A DNA stretch of 64,000 bases from Odontocerum albicorne. Its lineage: Eukaryota; Arthropoda; Insecta; Trichoptera; Odontoceridae. Made by a program: the position numbers and the translations under genes. Shown piece after piece: positions 10,601 through 21,299 of the stretch. The DNA lies in assembly GCA_949825065.1 (NCBI GenBank), contig OX463849.1, forward strand, positions 38,655,852 through 38,719,851, written 5' to 3'. The notes beneath the pieces were generated by a model. That model was not told where the DNA came from. It saw only the letters and a program-made list of their open reading frames with translations, and ran no database searches. Numbering within the stretch: position 1 is the stretch's first letter; each line of letters begins with the position of its first letter.

Positions 10601-10980
10601 GCGAAAGGGATCGAATAAGATTGGAGGCCTTCGATACGTGAACCTATAAACGAATCCTGAGGATTTCTTGGAGAGACCACATTACAAATGACGAGGTTCT
10701 CAGCAGGATCAAAGAAACCAGGCACCTGTCAAACACCATATCGGAAAGGCGTGCAGAGTGGATGGGTCATATGCTGCGACACGAAAATTTCCTGCACAAT
10801 ATACTGGAGGGAATGATTGAGGGATCGATTGGCAGAGGGCGTCCTAGCCGGGAGTATCTGGAGCAAATATGCCACGATATGGACTGCACCTCCTATACAG
10901 AGCTCAAGAGGATCGCTGAAGACCGAGCGGAGTGGAAGAGGAGATGCAGAGCTTGGCTGCTAACCTATCCCCAGGATTGA
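10600..10980 (+). pseudogene. LINE-d RT C-terminal fragment
   Basis: One frame from 10600 to the stop at 10980 reads GERDRIRLEAFDT*TYKRIL, then ISWRDHITNDEVLSRI, ISERRAEWMGHMLRHENFL, GRGRPSREYLEQ and ELKRIAEDRAEWKRRC. Only one internal stop is present (TGA at 10642, where the paralogue at 37130-37528 has Trp). This is the conserved tail downstream of the RT domain in non-LTR retrotransposons of the YGCETW...RLEAFEMW type. It is 5'-truncated and lies between two FB-G copies. Confidence 0.85.
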
Positions 10981-10997
10981 AACTGAAGAAGAAGATA

Positions 10998-11310
10998 AAT
11001 ATTCATTATTTAAAATTCTTTAACTTCAGGTTTCAGGTAATGTTTTTTTAACATTGCCCTGAGGATAAATTAATAATTTTAAGTCCACATCATACATATT
11101 TCAGACCCCTTTCTATGATTGATTAGATTCATCGATACCCTGGGCATACTTTGATGTAGTTTTTAGTCACCACATACTCGTGCACGCTTCAAGATTTTCA
11201 CGAATACGAGTATTATCACAATAGTTTAAAATGTCGGTATTATTTTTTGACATCCTCCTGAGGATGAAGACTATAACGCCTTTGAAACGTTGGTCATAAT
11301 TTAAGTCAAC
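10998..11310 (+). mobile_element. FB-G copy, single arm plus loop
   Basis: Contains accctgggcatactttgatg, ttttagtcaccacatactcg, cttcaagattttcacg and a loop with gcctttgaaacgttggtc, matching 10140-10600. A TACGAGTA octamer interrupts it at 11205-11212. Confidence 0.6.
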
Positions 11311-11319
11311 TCAACACCG

Positions 11320-11930
11320 TAACAACTCAGAAAAATATTTATTCAACACGGCTTTTCTGCATTTCAAATTTTCGATCACTAATTCCTCGACTGTGATGGA
11401 CGATATATATGCTCTTAGTTACCAAAACTGCGGGCTGTATTTTAATAGTATAATATATAAAGTCTAATTAGTGACAGCACTTCTCTAATAGGCTGACGCA
11501 CGACGAGCTATTTAACAATTATCATGTACAGTTAGATATTTCGGCCTCATCCATATATTACAATAGTTCTTATAACAATATTGTGTCCATACACGAATGC
11601 GTGTATAGTCCGTATAATGGATTGCGGTCATAATCAGAATGCCGCTTGTTTTAATATGCAACCTGCTCGTTAGTCGGACTCGAATTTTATTTAAGTGGAT
11701 GAGGCAATGGAGCGTAGGTTTTAAAAAATATCATGTATTTAAAAAAAATAATGTCTCGTAATACTGTATCCTTGTTGCAAAATAAAAACGTGAATCATCT
11801 AAGAATTGAATGCAGTATTTCAATAATAACTAGCGTTGGAAGAACGAAGCACTCTAACCTGCAAGTGGTCAATGTAAAAGTTCATATGTCGGCGATCTGC
11901 CTTGGATACGTCTCTTTGGACATATTAAAA
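11320..11930. other. No gene recognised
   Basis: Unassigned AT-rich sequence without a reading frame or repeat match that I can support. Confidence 0.35.
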
Positions 11931-12015
11931 AGCATGGCTGGGCGGTGACTTACTGGACTTCCGTAGGGAAAGTCGCCGGTTCGAATCCTGCGCTTGGCTA
12001 CTCCCCTCGAATATT
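11931..12015 (+). mobile_element. SINE-1 head only
   Basis: gcatggctgggcggtgactt, actggacttccgtagg and the B box ccggttcgaatcc, then tggctactcccctcgaat, match the tRNA-like head of SINE-1 (15533-15887). It stops abruptly where LINE-a sequence begins. Confidence 0.7.
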
Positions 12016-12345
12016 TATCCACGTCCACGTTTCACTTCCATACACCAAAGTTGGCACCAAAATACATTTGTGGACTATCATCTTAGCAGATTTTGATACT
12101 GTCCGGTTCGAGTATATACGAGTATGTTTTAGTGCCCTATTGATTTGATATCTGAGAAAATACTGTCCAAATAGCAGAATTCCTCAACTTGCTGCAATCT
12201 TTCATTATTCACACATATCTCGCATTTACATTTCCTTTAACCATTGCTTTGGATTTTGAATCATTCATTCTTTATCTTCGCATCTCTCATAAAATTTACT
12301 TATCAACCCTCAAGTATCACTTCTTACACAAGGTAACCAGGATCA
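12016..12345 (-). pseudogene. LINE-a internal fragment
   Basis: Aligns with 52350-52580 (shared ccaaaatac.ttgtgga, ttttgatactgtccg, tctgagaaaatac and ccaaatagcaga). In that copy the minus frame reads IFSDDGKVKTDIKRLVALGN, the RT thumb-side region. This copy carries a TACGAGTA octamer at 12117-12124 that is absent from the other copy. Confidence 0.6.
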
Positions 12346-12369
12346 AATGGTCAATATATTAATATTATT

Positions 12370-12600
12370 TTGTCTTGTGAATTCGCTATCCGTGAGCGAG
12401 GATATTTGGTGGGCTACGGTGTGACGAGTTCGCTGTTCCTTCAGATAAGGATGCGCTGTGCCGTGCCTCAAGCGGCAGGTGTGGGGCTTGGAGTGTGGTG
12501 GTTGGAGGGGAGTGCCGGCAGCCAGCTGGCCTTGGGGCGGGCATTGCGTTTTGAGGTTCGGTGGGTTATACCGGTGCATCAAACCACAACCGAAATTTAA
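12370..12600. other. GC-rich islet of unknown origin
   Basis: About 220 bp that is markedly GC-rich inside an AT-rich window, open on both strands (plus 12370-12600, minus 12343-12582). The minus frame is Pro-rich (RYNPPNLKTQCPPQGQL). I do not recognise a domain. It may be a scrap of a LINE ORF1 or 5' region. Confidence 0.4.
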
Positions 12601-12689
12601 TCAAACACTTTTTTATATTTATATAATTAACACTTAGAATGTGTCAATGCTTGAAAACATGACATTAATAATGTTAATTCATCGCATCA

Positions 12690-12985
12690 CGCCATGTCCC
12701 TAGTGAGGTAGGCAAAGATAACATATATCCAAATTTTGTTATCCAAGCACACAACTTTCGTCTCCTCCACATTCATAAATCTTGTCATGCACAATATTCT
12801 GTTATTCATACTTCTAACTTTACTTTCTTTCAAAATCTGGTCCATTTGGTCCAATCGCGTTTTTCTCGGTCTATCTTTTTCACGCACACCTTTCAATTCT
12901 GACTTATATACTCGCTGAGTCATTTTTTCATCATTCATTCTCTCCACATGTTTACGCCATTTTAAAGCTTCTTTCTACATCTTAC
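12690..12985 (-). pseudogene. LINE-a related 3' end
   Basis: The minus frame at 12687-12947 reads MERMNDEKMTQRVYKSE, EKDRPRKTRLDQMDQILKE and FMNVEETKVVC, the order of the LINE-a tail. It starts within the HVERMN motif and ends in the 3' signature (tacctcactagggacatggc). It differs enough from the others to be an old copy or a sister family; 50100-50290 is its closest relative here. Confidence 0.65.
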
Positions 12986-13010
12986 TTAAATAATCCATTT
13001 TATTTATGCA

Positions 13011-13202
13011 TTAACACTTGCCTTACTGTGCTAAAAAATTCCACCAGCCACTGTGCTGGACGCTAAGCATCCAGTGAAAAATGTATGTTTTAAATTAAAA
13101 TTATGCAAAATCTGCTAGGCTATTTTTTGTAATTAGCTATAAAATTATTTTATTATGTAAGTCCTGATCACTCACTTTCCATCATAGGGTGGCAAGTGTT
13201 AA
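13011..13202. mobile_element. TTAA-flanked MITE, copy 1
   Basis: TTAA at 13011-13014 and 13199-13202 brackets a 184-bp element with ends cacttgcc and ggcaagtg. It holds a subterminal hairpin, cactgtgctggacgctaagc with catccagtg. The TTAA duplication is characteristic of the piggyBac superfamily; the assignment rests on TSD and TIR only. The second copy is at 46045-46419. Confidence 0.75.
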
Positions 13203-13204
13203 TT

Positions 13205-13525
13205 TCTGATGTATTCATGGTGCCTTTTTTACAAACAAAAATTAGAAGCATTCTTGATAATACATTTGATTTCATAAGTTAAATTGACGTATATATGGCA
13301 TAATGAATAACGAACAGAATTGTACTCGTACAAGCTAATCTTGCCGGAGTTAGGTTAAAAAGACGTCCACGAGATTAATCGACTAAGAAAGGAGTTTGAT
13401 ACATGAGATTTAACATTACATGGGAGGAAAGCATCGTTCTGACGGAGGACAGAGATTTATTATTTCGTATGATAGATTTCTTTCGTAAATACTCTTCAAA
13501 ATATCCGAATTGTTAATTCGGACAT
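13205..13525. other. No gene recognised
   Basis: AT-rich; contains TACTCGTA at 13323-13330. Confidence 0.3.
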
Positions 13526-13529
13526 GTTG

Positions 13530-13785
13530 AAGAGCGTGGCAGGAAAATGATATTGTTTTCGGCCCTACTGATTGAACTAGGTTTAGCGGTTCATCATGGC
13601 ACGTGTTGGTAACACTACCACATGTGAAGAGACAACAAGACTCATAGACGAACTCGGCGCGTGCGAGTATTGTATACCTGACGAACATTTTTTCTATAGT
13701 GGGACCCTTTTATTTTTTTGGATATCATTAGGAACCGAACCCGAACCTCCCGGGTGAAAGTCTCACCAATTGAACAACGAAGGTC
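13530..13785 (-). mobile_element. SINE-3 copy
   Basis: On the minus strand it begins with a tRNA-like head (ttcaattggtgagacttt, B box gggttcggttcc) followed by an A-rich stretch and a body with gtagtgttaccaacacgtgc. The same body is at 18495-18755. The B-box-like element places it among Pol III-derived SINEs. Confidence 0.7.
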
Positions 13786-14330
13786 GTCATGGTAGAATTC
13801 AATGAAAGTACTGTTCGCCCAACCAAATAGGAAAGCGGAAGAAATAAAAAAAATGACTAAATAAAGGAACTGTAGATTTATTAAGATTATTTTTGTAAAA
13901 CCACTTAAAACTTATTTTGTTGAATAAGCTCAATAATAAACTGATTAGGAAACATTTAGCAATCGGTTTGAGGGGTCGGATACGGGAAAAAATGGCGAAG
14001 TTTCGGTCAACAAGATTAATCAGCAATTCACGCATCCACAATCTACACAACATATGTCTGACTGGAGACGGGTAGGTATAGAGGATAGACCGACGGAGGA
14101 GACTGAGGGATGGGCGCTAGTCTAAATATATTTTATAGCTGTACCAAACTAAGCTAATAGACTTTGCCATTAAATTGACACTAATTATATAGATTTAGAG
14201 ACAATGAGATCAAATTGACACTGGACATATAGATTTAGAGTATGACACATATAATGTGAAGGATTGATTTTCAAGAAAACATGTTCGAGATACTTTATTG
14301 TGAATAAAATAAATAACTAATAAGACCAGG

Positions 14331-14503
14331 TATTGTATTACACTTTCGTTGTATATAGTACAACCTGGCGGGCTTATTGTCATCTTCTAACTAACCAGAA
14401 AGATGTTAGAGAAATACTTTTAAAAAAAACTGCGTTCCAACGGGGATCGAACCCGCAACCTCCGGGTTGGGATCGTCTTACCTACAAGGCCACGGAGGTA
14501 TAC
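14331..14503 (-). mobile_element. SINE-2 copy
   Basis: Minus strand: ctccgtggccttgtaggtaa, then ggaggttgcgggttcgatcc (a good tRNA-like B box), then ttttaaaagta, the body and a tail ending gttgtactatatacaacg. It could be mistaken for a tRNA gene, but the same unit recurs with a constant non-tRNA body, which marks it as a SINE. Confidence 0.85.
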
Positions 14504-14509
14504 ACTACA

Positions 14510-15020
14510 ATAAGAATATATACTAGTTGAAAAAAAAATCTTACCCAAATAGTTTTACAACTGTGTTAGACGGGAATAAAATTTTCTCACCTGAAACAAA
14601 GATACAAAATTAATTAGATCACATTTTTTATAATAATTTTAAGAAATATTAAAATATTAAATTGTTTTCATTTGAATACACATTTGTACGATTTAGACTA
14701 AATTTGTTAGTAATTTATGTTACATTTGATAAAGGTTGAACTCAATAAAATACAAAGTACAAAATCAGACATAAAAGTCTAAAAGCAATAACAACAGGAA
14801 CATTGATTACTCACACTTCCCTGTAAAGTGGCATAGTTAGTGCTTACGAAGTTTAGCAAAAAGCTCAACCCTGAATGTATCCACCGAGATATGGAATCTG
14901 TCAATATATCGGTAAATTAATTCAGAAAATGTGCGACTGGTGATGCTCGTAACACCTCAGTTCGTGAGTACGGCATCGAAAACACCTTTAATTGAAGATA
15001 GCTTAATTAATTGTCAGGTA
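14510..15020. other. No gene recognised
   Basis: AT-rich; nothing that I can assign. Confidence 0.35.
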
Positions 15021-15024
15021 TATT

Positions 15025-15490
15025 AAACATGCGAGTGAAACTTGGACGAAAAGAGCCGAATAAATGCTGTAGAAATGCATGCACTTAGAAGAATACGTGG
15101 AATAACAATGTATGACAGAATATGGAAAGAAGTGATTAGGGATGAATTTGAACCTAAGGTTGATGTGTTCGAGCAAGATAACGAACAGCACTTACAGATA
15201 GTCTGGCCACGTAGAACGAATGAATGAAGAAAGACTAACAAAACAAATATATAATGCAAATGTGAATGGAATACGTAGTAGAGAAAGACCAATGAAAGTA
15301 TGGTTGGATCAAATGTATGATATTATGAAATAAATAAATAAAAAAAGTCACAGAAATCGAAGGAGCTATATGAGATGTATAGATGTAGAAGAGGCGAAAT
15401 ATGTGTCGCGAGAAAAGTCTGGCGCTCTCACCTTTCTGTTTACCCCGATAGGGAAACAGCGTGATGGTTTGTACATATGTATCAGTACAT
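15025..15490 (+). pseudogene. LINE-a 3' end, best-preserved plus-strand copy
   Basis: The first frame reads DEKSRINAVEMHALRRIRG and ITMYDRIWKEVIRDEFEPKV; after frameshifts come HVERMNEERLTKQIYNANV, RSRERPMKVWLDQMYDI and RNRRSYMRCIDVEEAKYV. The 3' end has ctctcacctttctgtttac and agcgtgatggtttgt. Function: tail of a non-LTR retrotransposon RT protein. No catalytic domain is retained. Confidence 0.8.
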
Positions 15491-15532
15491 TTAACAAAAG
15501 TTTGTCGATCAACAAGGGTTTATTGTTGGTTA

Positions 15533-15887
15533 CTGAGGTGCATGGCCGCGCGGTAACACTTTGGACTTCCGTGTGGAAGGTCGACGGTTCGAACCCCGCG
15601 CTGTGCTACTTCCCTCGAATGACGCAGGTATTTTTTCCACTATTATTCAGGAGTATATGGTGTCTATGAATCGGTCATGTATATTCTATCAAAAAATCAT
15701 GCCGGTGTGATCCGATCATAACTTCTGTGTGCCATCAGATCCAGTACAGCGGTATGGCCGGTTAGTTTGCTGGTGTGCAACGGCTCACGCACTTAAAACA
15801 AACTCCACGGCACAGTTTCGCTTTCAAACTGAATTAGTGTTGGAATGGCAAGTGGATCCTCGACTACGAGGGCTAGCAACGATGACG
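15533..15887 (+). mobile_element. SINE-1 full-length copy (355 bp) with target duplication
   Basis: A perfect 11-bp duplication, attgttggtta, lies at 15522-15532 and 15888-15898. The head ctgaggtgcatggccgcgcg with B box gacggttcgaacccc is tRNA-like. The body contains gtgtgatccgatcat, ccagtacagcggtatggccg, gtgagcc-type blocks and ttggaatggcaagtgg, and the 3' end is cgactacgagggctagcaac. This copy defines the family boundaries used for the other SINE-1 entries. Confidence 0.9.
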
Positions 15888-15899
15888 ATTGTTGGTTAA

Positions 15900-16395
15900 A
15901 ACTCCAGTAATTATGAATCATAAATAATAACTAATTAAGTCGTATGTTATTTCGTTTTAAATACGCACTTATTAAACATAAAAATTATATTAAACCAAAT
16001 AGTGAACGTCAAAAACATGTCGCATTTAATAAAAAATACATTCAGTTTAAATCATTCATGCATACAAGTATGGAAAGCTGTCCCAGTTCCGATATTTATC
16101 GTCAATTGTGCCACAAAACGCGTTTTACCTTGGCATTTAAAAAACAGACACCAACTAAAAATGCACAACCTATGAATAAGCAAAAACTCACTTGAAAGAA
16201 ATTTAAGTGGGTACATGCATTACTATACAGAATAAATTACACGCGAATCTAAATAAAAGATAAATCAGAATAATTAAGCAAACGTTTAGGCGTATAAGAT
16301 ACGAGTATGACCGCATGTTGAATGGCAAATAATAAGTCAAGTTCAGTAATTATCAAACTTTATAATAAAATCTTTAAAAAGTCTAATCTTGTATT
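15900..16395. other. No gene recognised
   Basis: AT-rich; one TACGAGTA octamer at 16300-16307. Confidence 0.35.
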
Positions 16396-16399
16396 GTTT

Positions 16400-17176
16400 T
16401 ACATTATATTATTTATTTTCGACAAAATAAAGGGCACTTACATAAATATACTTTGCAATATTTTATTTATTTCTTATTTATATAAATGTACCTTGTAACA
16501 AAATATAAAAGAGCCAGTAGTGAGAGCTCAACACATTAAGGAGAGAATATATATAAAAAAATTAAACATTTAAAACAAAAACAATCAGAAAATAAACAAG
16601 TTTTAAATCGTACAAAATCACATATTACCGACACAGTAAGGGGCTGTCCACAAGCGCACAGCCCGCACTGTGCAAAAAATACGAAAACAAAAGATAAATA
16701 ATTGAAAAACTAATTGAAAACAAAATATAAAAGACGGAATCAGACAGGTGCTATTTCACAAACCTCCATCACGGGGAAAAATCAAGATAAAAAAAACTAC
16801 AATAATTCATTAAAAAGCAGTTCAAAAAAGTTCTTCGAAAGTCCTCAAAAGCCACGCGGAATTCCATTTTAAGATTTCGGATATTCGGAAGTGCCTTTTC
16901 AGGGATTACTTATAGGTTTAATAAACTAACTCCAAAAAACGTCCGAGACTTCACAATACACTCATTTTCAATCCTGTGCAGGCTAGATATGGGAGAATTC
17001 GCAAAATAATTTCTTCTATAATTTTTACATAGAAATGTGTCCTGCAGCGTGGTATTTCTTGTCGGAACTCGAATGCTTATCAATTCCAAGAGTTTCGGAC
17101 AATCGATCATTCCATTCACGACTTTGAAAACTACAGTCAAGTCCGCTATTATTCGCCGATTAAAGAAACTTATCAA
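16400..17176 (-). mobile_element. LINE-g 3' end with ORF2 tail and 3' UTR
   Basis: On the minus strand a frame of 88 codons (17176 to 16910) reads RRIIADLTVVFKVVNGMIDC, PKLLELISIRVPTRN, FLCKNYRRNYFANSPISS and IENECIVKSRTFFGV. This pattern (L..LI...VP.R., then R..Y..NSPI..L...N) is the extreme C-terminus of many non-LTR RT proteins. It runs into a 3' UTR of about 500 bp ending near an ataaataaaa-type tail. It is 5'-truncated inside the coding sequence; the clade is not resolved. Confidence 0.75.
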
Positions 17177-17185
17177 TATCAGATA

Positions 17186-17372
17186 TCACAGTTATAAAAA
17201 AAACTAGCAATTCAGGATATAAAAAAAGTTATCACAGTTATAAAAAAAACTAGCAATTCAGGATACATATGAATATATCACAGTTATAAAAAAACTAGCA
17301 ATTCAGGATACATACGAATATATCACAGTTATAAAAAAATTTGCAATTCAGGATACATACGAATATATTTTT
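17186..17372. repeat. Tandem repeat of about 47 bp, four units
   Basis: Units of atcacagttataaaaaaaac followed by tagcaattcaggatacatac and gaatat. The array abuts the 5' truncation point of LINE-g, so it may have arisen at the insertion junction. Confidence 0.8.
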
Positions 17373-17374
17373 CA

Positions 17375-18128
17375 AAAAAATGAAGCGCGAAAACAACACT
17401 GTATAGTACAATAAGGAAAGTTAAACAATAATTAAATGTAATTAATTAAATTCAATCAACATTACCATACATGACTTGGGTAGGAAAAAAAAATCTGTCT
17501 CAAGAGCAGTGAGAATATGAAATTATATTATAATTTAAAAAAATACTTCTTAAACATAAAAAATATAAATGTAAAAAAAAAACAACTGTATGTGCAGTCC
17601 AAATAAATTAAAAAAGGTATGGAAATGCCTACTCAATTCACTGAATGAAATAGAAATTAATTTCTAACTAGTTTAAATTAATTAACAGAACATTGAACGG
17701 GCAGATCTCGTGGTTATATTAAGAAACAAGAATAAATTTAAATACTTTTTTCGATTGCCAAATACTCGCCTTTCAATTGACCATACTAAAAAAGTTAATT
17801 GCACCAAATATTGGGGCAATTAATCTCCTGAAATAAGTGTACATGCACGTTGTAGGTATCGTAACTGGTGTCACTTGAGGCTGAAACACAACCTGTTAAT
17901 TGACATCCGATTCTGAACGTGATTTGCAACTATCTGTCTCTATATTAAAAAAAAACTGTGTTTTTACAGTAAGAAGGGAAGTTTACGTAACACAAATATG
18001 TTTTTATATTCGTATAAGGTGATTTATAAAATCCGTAGATCTCTTATATTTATTTATTTATTTCATCAACCGTCTCAAAATAATATCCTACAATTTTATG
18101 CAATCTACCAATTAATCTTTCATATGAC
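17375..18128. other. No gene recognised
   Basis: AT-rich with several poly-A runs. Confidence 0.35.
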
Positions 18129-18141
18129 ACCCTTCGAAATG

Positions 18142-18463
18142 AATGGCCGCGCGGTAACGCACTGGACTTCCTAGTGAAATGTAGCTGGTTCGAATCCCAT
18201 GCTGTGCTACTCCCCTCGAATAACACAGCCATTTTTCAGCGTAATAATCGGAGGTAGAAGGATATTATATGATTCTGGTGTGCTCTGATCGTCTTATTAA
18301 GGTATGCCATCGGATTCAGTACAGTGGTTTAACCGGTGAGTTTACTGGTGTACAACGACCCACTTACTTAAAAAAAACTCCACAACACAGCTACGCTTTC
18401 CAACTATACTGACGTTGGAAATGGCGAGGGAATCATCGACTACGAAGCTCAGCACCGATGACG
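18142..18463 (+). mobile_element. SINE-1 copy with imperfect target duplication
   Basis: Head aatggccgcgcggtaacgca, B box ctggttcgaatccc, body gtgtgctctgatcgtc and gccatcggattcagtacagt, and 3' end aagctcagcaccgatgacg. Flanks acccttcgaaatg (18129-18141) and acccttcaagatg (18464-18476) look like a mutated 13-bp duplication. Confidence 0.85.
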
Positions 18464-18494
18464 ACCCTTCAAGATGTTTAATTCAACTTATTAA

Positions 18495-18755
18495 AAAGCG
18501 TGTCCGGGAGAAAATATTGTCATCGGTCCAGTAATCGAGCGAACGGGTTGAACGAAACTTGCATTTCGTCATTGCACGTGTTGGTAACACTACCGCATAT
18601 GAAGAGGCTCTTACACGTACTCAGCGCATGCGAGTATGGTTCCACCAGACTGGGACACTTTTAAAATATTTTTTTGGTACTATCGAAAATCGAACCCGAA
18701 ACCAAGAGTCAAAGTCAAATTCTTGCCACCTAGGCCACGGAGGTCGTCTACTTGT
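18495..18755 (-). mobile_element. SINE-3 copy
   Basis: Minus strand: gacctccgtggcctaggtgg, B box gggttcgattttcg, poly-A joint, gtcccagtctggtggaacc, tgagtacgtgtaagagcc and gtagtgttaccaacacgtgc. It sits directly after a SINE-1 in the opposite orientation. Confidence 0.75.
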
Positions 18756-18929
18756 TAGATAAAGAATAGAGCACGTAGGCCGTACTTGACCCATGAAATT
18801 TAAGCTGTCAATAATATAATATAAATTGTACAGAATTTAACATCATTAACGTGAAAAAGTCAGTAAGTACAGTTAACGTTAAAACGTTTGAAAAATATAA
18901 TTTTTAGTACAATCTTGAATATCTAGGGT

Positions 18930-19012
18930 AGGCATGGCCAACACATGCCCCGCAGGCCGCATGCAGCCCGTCAGGGTGTTTTTTGAGGCCTGCGAGCTTT
19001 TTCATAAATAAC
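18930..19012. mobile_element. Fragment of a probable hAT end
   Basis: The block ggcatggccaacacatgccc, gcaggccgcatgcagcccgt and caggcctcgc-type sequence resembles the GC-rich ends of a dispersed hAT-like family known in several insects. Only one end is present and no TSD is visible, so this is tentative. Confidence 0.35.
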
Positions 19013-19111
19013 AATTTGACATAATTGTTTAATAATAACGACACACTATCAACCTCCGATACAAGGAAGATTTATATAAAAATGTTACCCAAAGGGATAG
19101 TAATATAAAGC

Positions 19112-19365
19112 TGTCAAATTTTCGCCTTCTTCCACGACCATCTAAAGAGCCTGATCATCAAAATCGGACGGACGACCTCTTCATTCCTCATCTTTTAAGG
19201 TTGTGTTGCCGGATTTGAAACGAGTGAACCATTTTCGAAATTGACTTTCACCGATCGTTTCTTCACTAAAGAATTGGTAGACATCGCGAAATAACTGTGC
19301 TGCAGTCCAGCCTTTTTAGAAGTGATAAAGCATGATATGCCGAATATGAAGGTGGTTATCGACAC
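19112..19365 (-). pseudogene. Mariner transposase N-terminal fragment
   Basis: The minus frame reads RVDNHLHIRHIMLYHF*KGW, TAAQLFRDVYQFFSEETIGE, SQFRKWFTRFKSGNTTLKDE and RGRPSDFDDQAL. This is the first DNA-binding part of a mariner transposase (a helix-turn-helix followed by the GRPS linker). Three stop codons interrupt about 85 residues. No catalytic domain or TIR is found nearby. It belongs to a different mariner subfamily from the three others in the window. Confidence 0.8.
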
Positions 19366-19384
19366 GAATGTTTACTATCTAAAT

Positions 19385-20850
19385 ATTAAGGAATATATTA
19401 GTAAAAAAACATAGAAACAAAATTACAGATTCGAAGGGCACTGGTAAAACGATCGTTTATTATGCATCAACCTAATAATACTCGTATGACACTCATATAG
19501 TATGAATTGCATTTATGTTCGATAAAAAAATCAATTTACGAATTTGTCGGTTACTATGTCCTCAAAAAATACACGAGCGGTCCTACGAGCCTTTACCCAA
19601 TACAGGTTTTCGCTCACGGCCCAAAATGGTTGGCCAGTCCTGAGCTAGAGTTTGTTTTAATATATCACCCCTTTTATATTGCGTACAAGCAAGCCTTCCA
19701 AACAAACATTCTGACTCAATTGCCCGCGTGCTATGTCTGTTGTGTGAGGAGGGGAACAGCGGAACTTTAGTGATCAAAGAAAGTTTTTTTAGAAAGGTAA
19801 GGTAGAAATATTTCAAATATGCATGTGAAACAAACAAACACGTGGTCCATTTATTTATTCCCCTAGTCCTCAACGTATCTAAATTGATGATGCTGTCATG
19901 GAGAAGAACGTAACCGCAAGACAACATATTCGAAAATACAATTTGTTTTGCGTTCACGTTCTTAAATTTAAAAATTTAAATGAAGTAAAACAAAGTTCAG
20001 TTCGATTCCACCTCCACCCACCTCGACCGAAAGGATTCCTCCGGTGGCAACACACCCGAGTGTGAAAATTTAAAAAACAACTTAAAAACTTAATGTTAAA
20101 ATTCACGCTAAGCAAGCCCCAGGTTCGATTCTTGACGAATAAAGTTCCGGACTGATTTTTTTCTTGGGCCTTATATCTTAATTTGTTTTTATGTTACTTA
20201 TCATAAATTATTATTTTCGCCGTTAAGCAACGCTAAATTAGTGCTATAGAAAAAAAAAACTCTGCCCATCAAAAGACTGCAGCAAATTAAACCTGTCGAT
20301 TGTCTTGGAACTTTTATCTCCTTGCCATTGGAAATTGGGATTTGATCTGTAAATACTGTGTGCTTACTGAAGTGCAATAACTTGCACACAACAAACCAAT
20401 GCACGCACATACGTCTTCCATCCGCAGGATAGCTGACAATAATACTCGTTAATTGCCTATCTTATGAAAAGGTACAATGTGGAAATAAATAGGGCCAAAA
20501 CATATTTCAACATATTGCTACAGAAAAATAATTTCGATTGTAATATGCTAGCCGAATCTCCGCCAACTGATCAAACTTTAAAAGTCTGGATCAACCAGAT
20601 AAAGGAAACGAAAAAAACTGGATCAAGCCTGCCCATGGAAAATGTTGGTCGTTTTGGGGAAAGTGTTTAAGAATCTTACTCGATATAAGACTTTCAAAAA
20701 TATATACATATTTTATTTATCTCAGATGGCCATTCAACTCCTGTAGAGCTTAAGTTTATAGAACAATTTCTCCAAGTTGATCAGCCACTTGTTTATTTCA
20801 ATCAGAATATACGAGTATACTTTACATATTGAAGACTGGGATGACGAGAT
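19385..20850. other. No gene recognised
   Basis: Two opposed short open frames (plus 19507-19770, minus 19583-19957) overlap and match nothing that I know. TACTCGTA at 19479-19486 and TACGAGTA at 20810-20817. Confidence 0.35.
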
Positions 20851-20854
20851 TGCT

Positions 20855-21290
20855 ATTGGTTGAAAAAGCTCTCAATTTTGAGATATGCTGATAACATGAC
20901 TTTGTCACATTAGAAGAAGAATATATACCCTTCAAAAGGCGGAATACGAAAGCAAGCTCTTGGAAATCAATAGGTCAAAAATCAAGTTGTTGATAATAGA
21001 CCGGACCAACAAACTGCCACCAACTAATGGGAAACATGGTCTTGTCGTGTTTACTGACTTTGCTTAGTTAGGGTCCAGTATTACCAACAATTGGCTTGAG
21101 GTCGCTAGAAGCGTGGAAGAAGGCGAACAAGAAGAAAAGCCCTAATGCGTTGGACTGACCAAGAGAGATACGCAACATGACTATCCTGAACATCTTCTCT
21201 TCGAACTGCTGAGTACAGGGATTGATGGAGAGGAGTTGTCAAGGGCTGTCACGGGAGTCACGATACCCAGCCATGAGCTACACGACATGA
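20855..21290 (+). pseudogene. LINE-e reverse transcriptase remnant
   Basis: LRYADNMTL at about 20879 is a decayed YADD active-site box (second Asp to Asn). A second frame continues with KAEYESKLLEINRSKIKL, then LGSSITNNW (the usual LGS.IT..G block) and a short stretch with RWTDQ and GSHDTQP. RT catalytic residues and the C-terminal block are therefore present but scattered over frames. It is related to 53750-53965. Confidence 0.7.
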
Positions 21291-21299
21291 TGAATTCTG

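Noticed and set aside
14420..14503. A possible tRNA gene (good B box and tRNA-like head)
   Set aside because: The same head occurs with a constant non-tRNA body and LINE-like tail in about ten places, so it is SINE-2.
15540..15610. A possible tRNA gene on the plus strand
   Set aside because: Head of SINE-1, bounded by an 11-bp target duplication together with its 3' body.
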